64,000 nucleotides of DNA from positions 6,180 through 70,179 of the forward strand of contig JBNLCM010000106.1 of assembly GCA_050303815.1 (NCBI GenBank), given 5' to 3'. The position numbers and the translations under genes were made by a program. Positions 63,659-64,000 of the stretch are shown here, piece after piece (the stretch's first letter is position 1; the number at the start of each line of letters is the position of its first letter). The DNA is from Cognatazoarcus sp050303815 (GTDB taxonomy: Bacteria; Pseudomonadota; Gammaproteobacteria; Burkholderiales; Rhodocyclaceae). Under the pieces are notes generated by a model that saw nothing but the letters and a program-made list of their open reading frames with translations, did no database searches and was not told the origin of the DNA.

Positions 63659-63734
63659 GGCCAGGTAGCTCAGTTGGTAGAGCAGCGGATTGAAAATCCG
63701 CGTGTCGGCGGTTCGATTCCGTCCCTGGCCACCA
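63659..63734 (+). tRNA. tRNA-Phe (anticodon GAA)
   Basis: A 76-base tRNA with encoded CCA. The acceptor stem pairs GGCCAGG with CCTGGCC. The anticodon stem GCGGA/TCCGC holds the loop TTGAAAA, giving anticodon GAA. The D-arm (GCTCAGTTGGTAGAGC) and T-loop (GTTCGATTC) are canonical. Confidence 0.97.
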
Positions 63735-63741
63735 GATTCGG

Positions 63742-63779
63742 GGCCCGACCACGCAAGTGGTTGGGCCTTCGCGTTTCTG
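63742..63779 (+). terminator. Terminator after tRNA-Phe
   Basis: An 11-bp stem, GGCCCGACCAC (63742-63752) with GTGGTTGGGCC (63757-63767) and one G-T pair, has a GCAA tetraloop. It is followed by the T-rich but interrupted tail TTCGCGTTTCT. Termination efficiency may be moderate. Confidence 0.7.
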
Positions 63780-63815
63780 ACCGTCGGCCCGAACGCCGCA
63801 GACGATCCCGAATGC

Positions 63816-63821
63816 TATAAT
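63816..63821 (+). promoter_or_regulatory. Candidate -10 element of hemA
   Basis: A perfect TATAAT lies 31 bp upstream of ATG 63852. No -35 hexamer of quality is present at 16-18 bp, so activity may need an activator or an extended -10 (AATGC precedes it). The leader would be short. Confidence 0.5.
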
Positions 63822-63851
63822 TCCGGGGCTACCATGGCGCTCACTACACCC

Positions 63852-64000
63852 ATGCAGGTATACGCCCTCGGACTGAACCATCACTCGGCACCGCTCGAAA
63901 TTCGCGAGCGCGTGTCGTTTCAGCCCGAGCGCCTGTCGCTGGCGTTGCAGGACCTGACGCAGGCCCGGCCGGTGCGCGAGGCGGCGATCCTGAGTACCTG
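63852..64000 (+). CDS. hemA: Glutamyl-tRNA reductase (3' partial)
   Basis: The first 49 complete codons are present: MQVYALGLNHHSAPLEIRER, with the family histidine pair, then VREAAILST at the point where the catalytic cysteine motif STCNR begins. The enzyme reduces glutamyl-tRNA to glutamate semialdehyde, the first step of tetrapyrrole synthesis and so of the heme needed by the oxidase upstream. An in-frame ATG at 63834 would add MALTTP. The window ends inside the gene. Confidence 0.93.
   Translation, partial: MQVYALGLNHHSAPLEIRERVSFQPERLSLALQDLTQARPVREAAILST

Overview
The window is about 64 kb of GC-rich, densely packed bacterial chromosome. Gene content points to a betaproteobacterium, most likely from the Rhodocyclales group. 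That placement is an inference from three things: the hisBHAFIE-HIT-tatABC-degS-like order, a cox operon carrying a 38-residue assembly peptide and a DUF2970 gene, and a prsK-prsR-prsT exopolysaccharide regulatory set. No insertion sequence, phage, integrase or CRISPR array was seen.

Layout. (1) 1-4486: six overlapping genes beginning inside a Cfa-type lipid methyltransferase, followed by a chalcone-isomerase-like protein, an MFS carrier, a DUF3833 lipoprotein, an SDR and an NTF2-like protein. This resembles the lipid/photo-oxidative-stress operons known from other proteobacteria. (2) 4559-13357: an aa3-type cytochrome c oxidase operon with structural genes coxB, coxA and coxC, copper delivery genes (cox11, SCO), SURF1 and the heme A genes ctaB and ctaA. 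A perfect FNR/ANR-type box lies upstream. (3) 13358-18102: histidine biosynthesis, with hisC inverted relative to hisBHAFIE. It is followed by a HIT protein, tatABC, a DegS/AlgW-like protease, a Nif3 protein and a FimV-like protein. (4) 24403-31529: sucCD, a terminator, then a PP2C phosphatase / FHA protein / metallo-beta-lactamase hydrolase / GAF-linked GspE-family ATPase module. (5) 31613-38978: purB, DUF2322, then on the minus strand queA-tgt-yajC-secD-secF, and tRNA-Leu(CAA). (6) 39055-50067: a hydrolase, an exopolysaccharide initiating glycosyltransferase, prsK-prsR-prsT, a UDP-N-acetylhexosamine dehydrogenase and a secreted trypsin-like protease. (7) 50068-58900: accessory region with a YpfJ-type metallopeptidase, YceI, a TetR-controlled tautomerase/carboxymuconolactone-decarboxylase-family pair, and several decayed genes. 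The decayed genes are a polyketide synthase fragment, a truncated hydrolase and a frameshifted phosphopantetheinyl transferase. (8) 58981-64000: groESL with a stacked heat-shock promoter and CIRCE operator, a two-component system, tRNA-Phe(GAA) and the start of hemA.

Functionally, most of the window is core metabolism and protein export. Three parts are less ordinary: the signalling module at 26623-31529, the exopolysaccharide regulatory set that has no exosortase nearby, and the decaying natural-product/catabolic region at 54276-58896. Start codons were chosen by ribosome-binding-site spacing and by the expected N-terminus of each family. All family assignments come from reading motifs, not from database searches.
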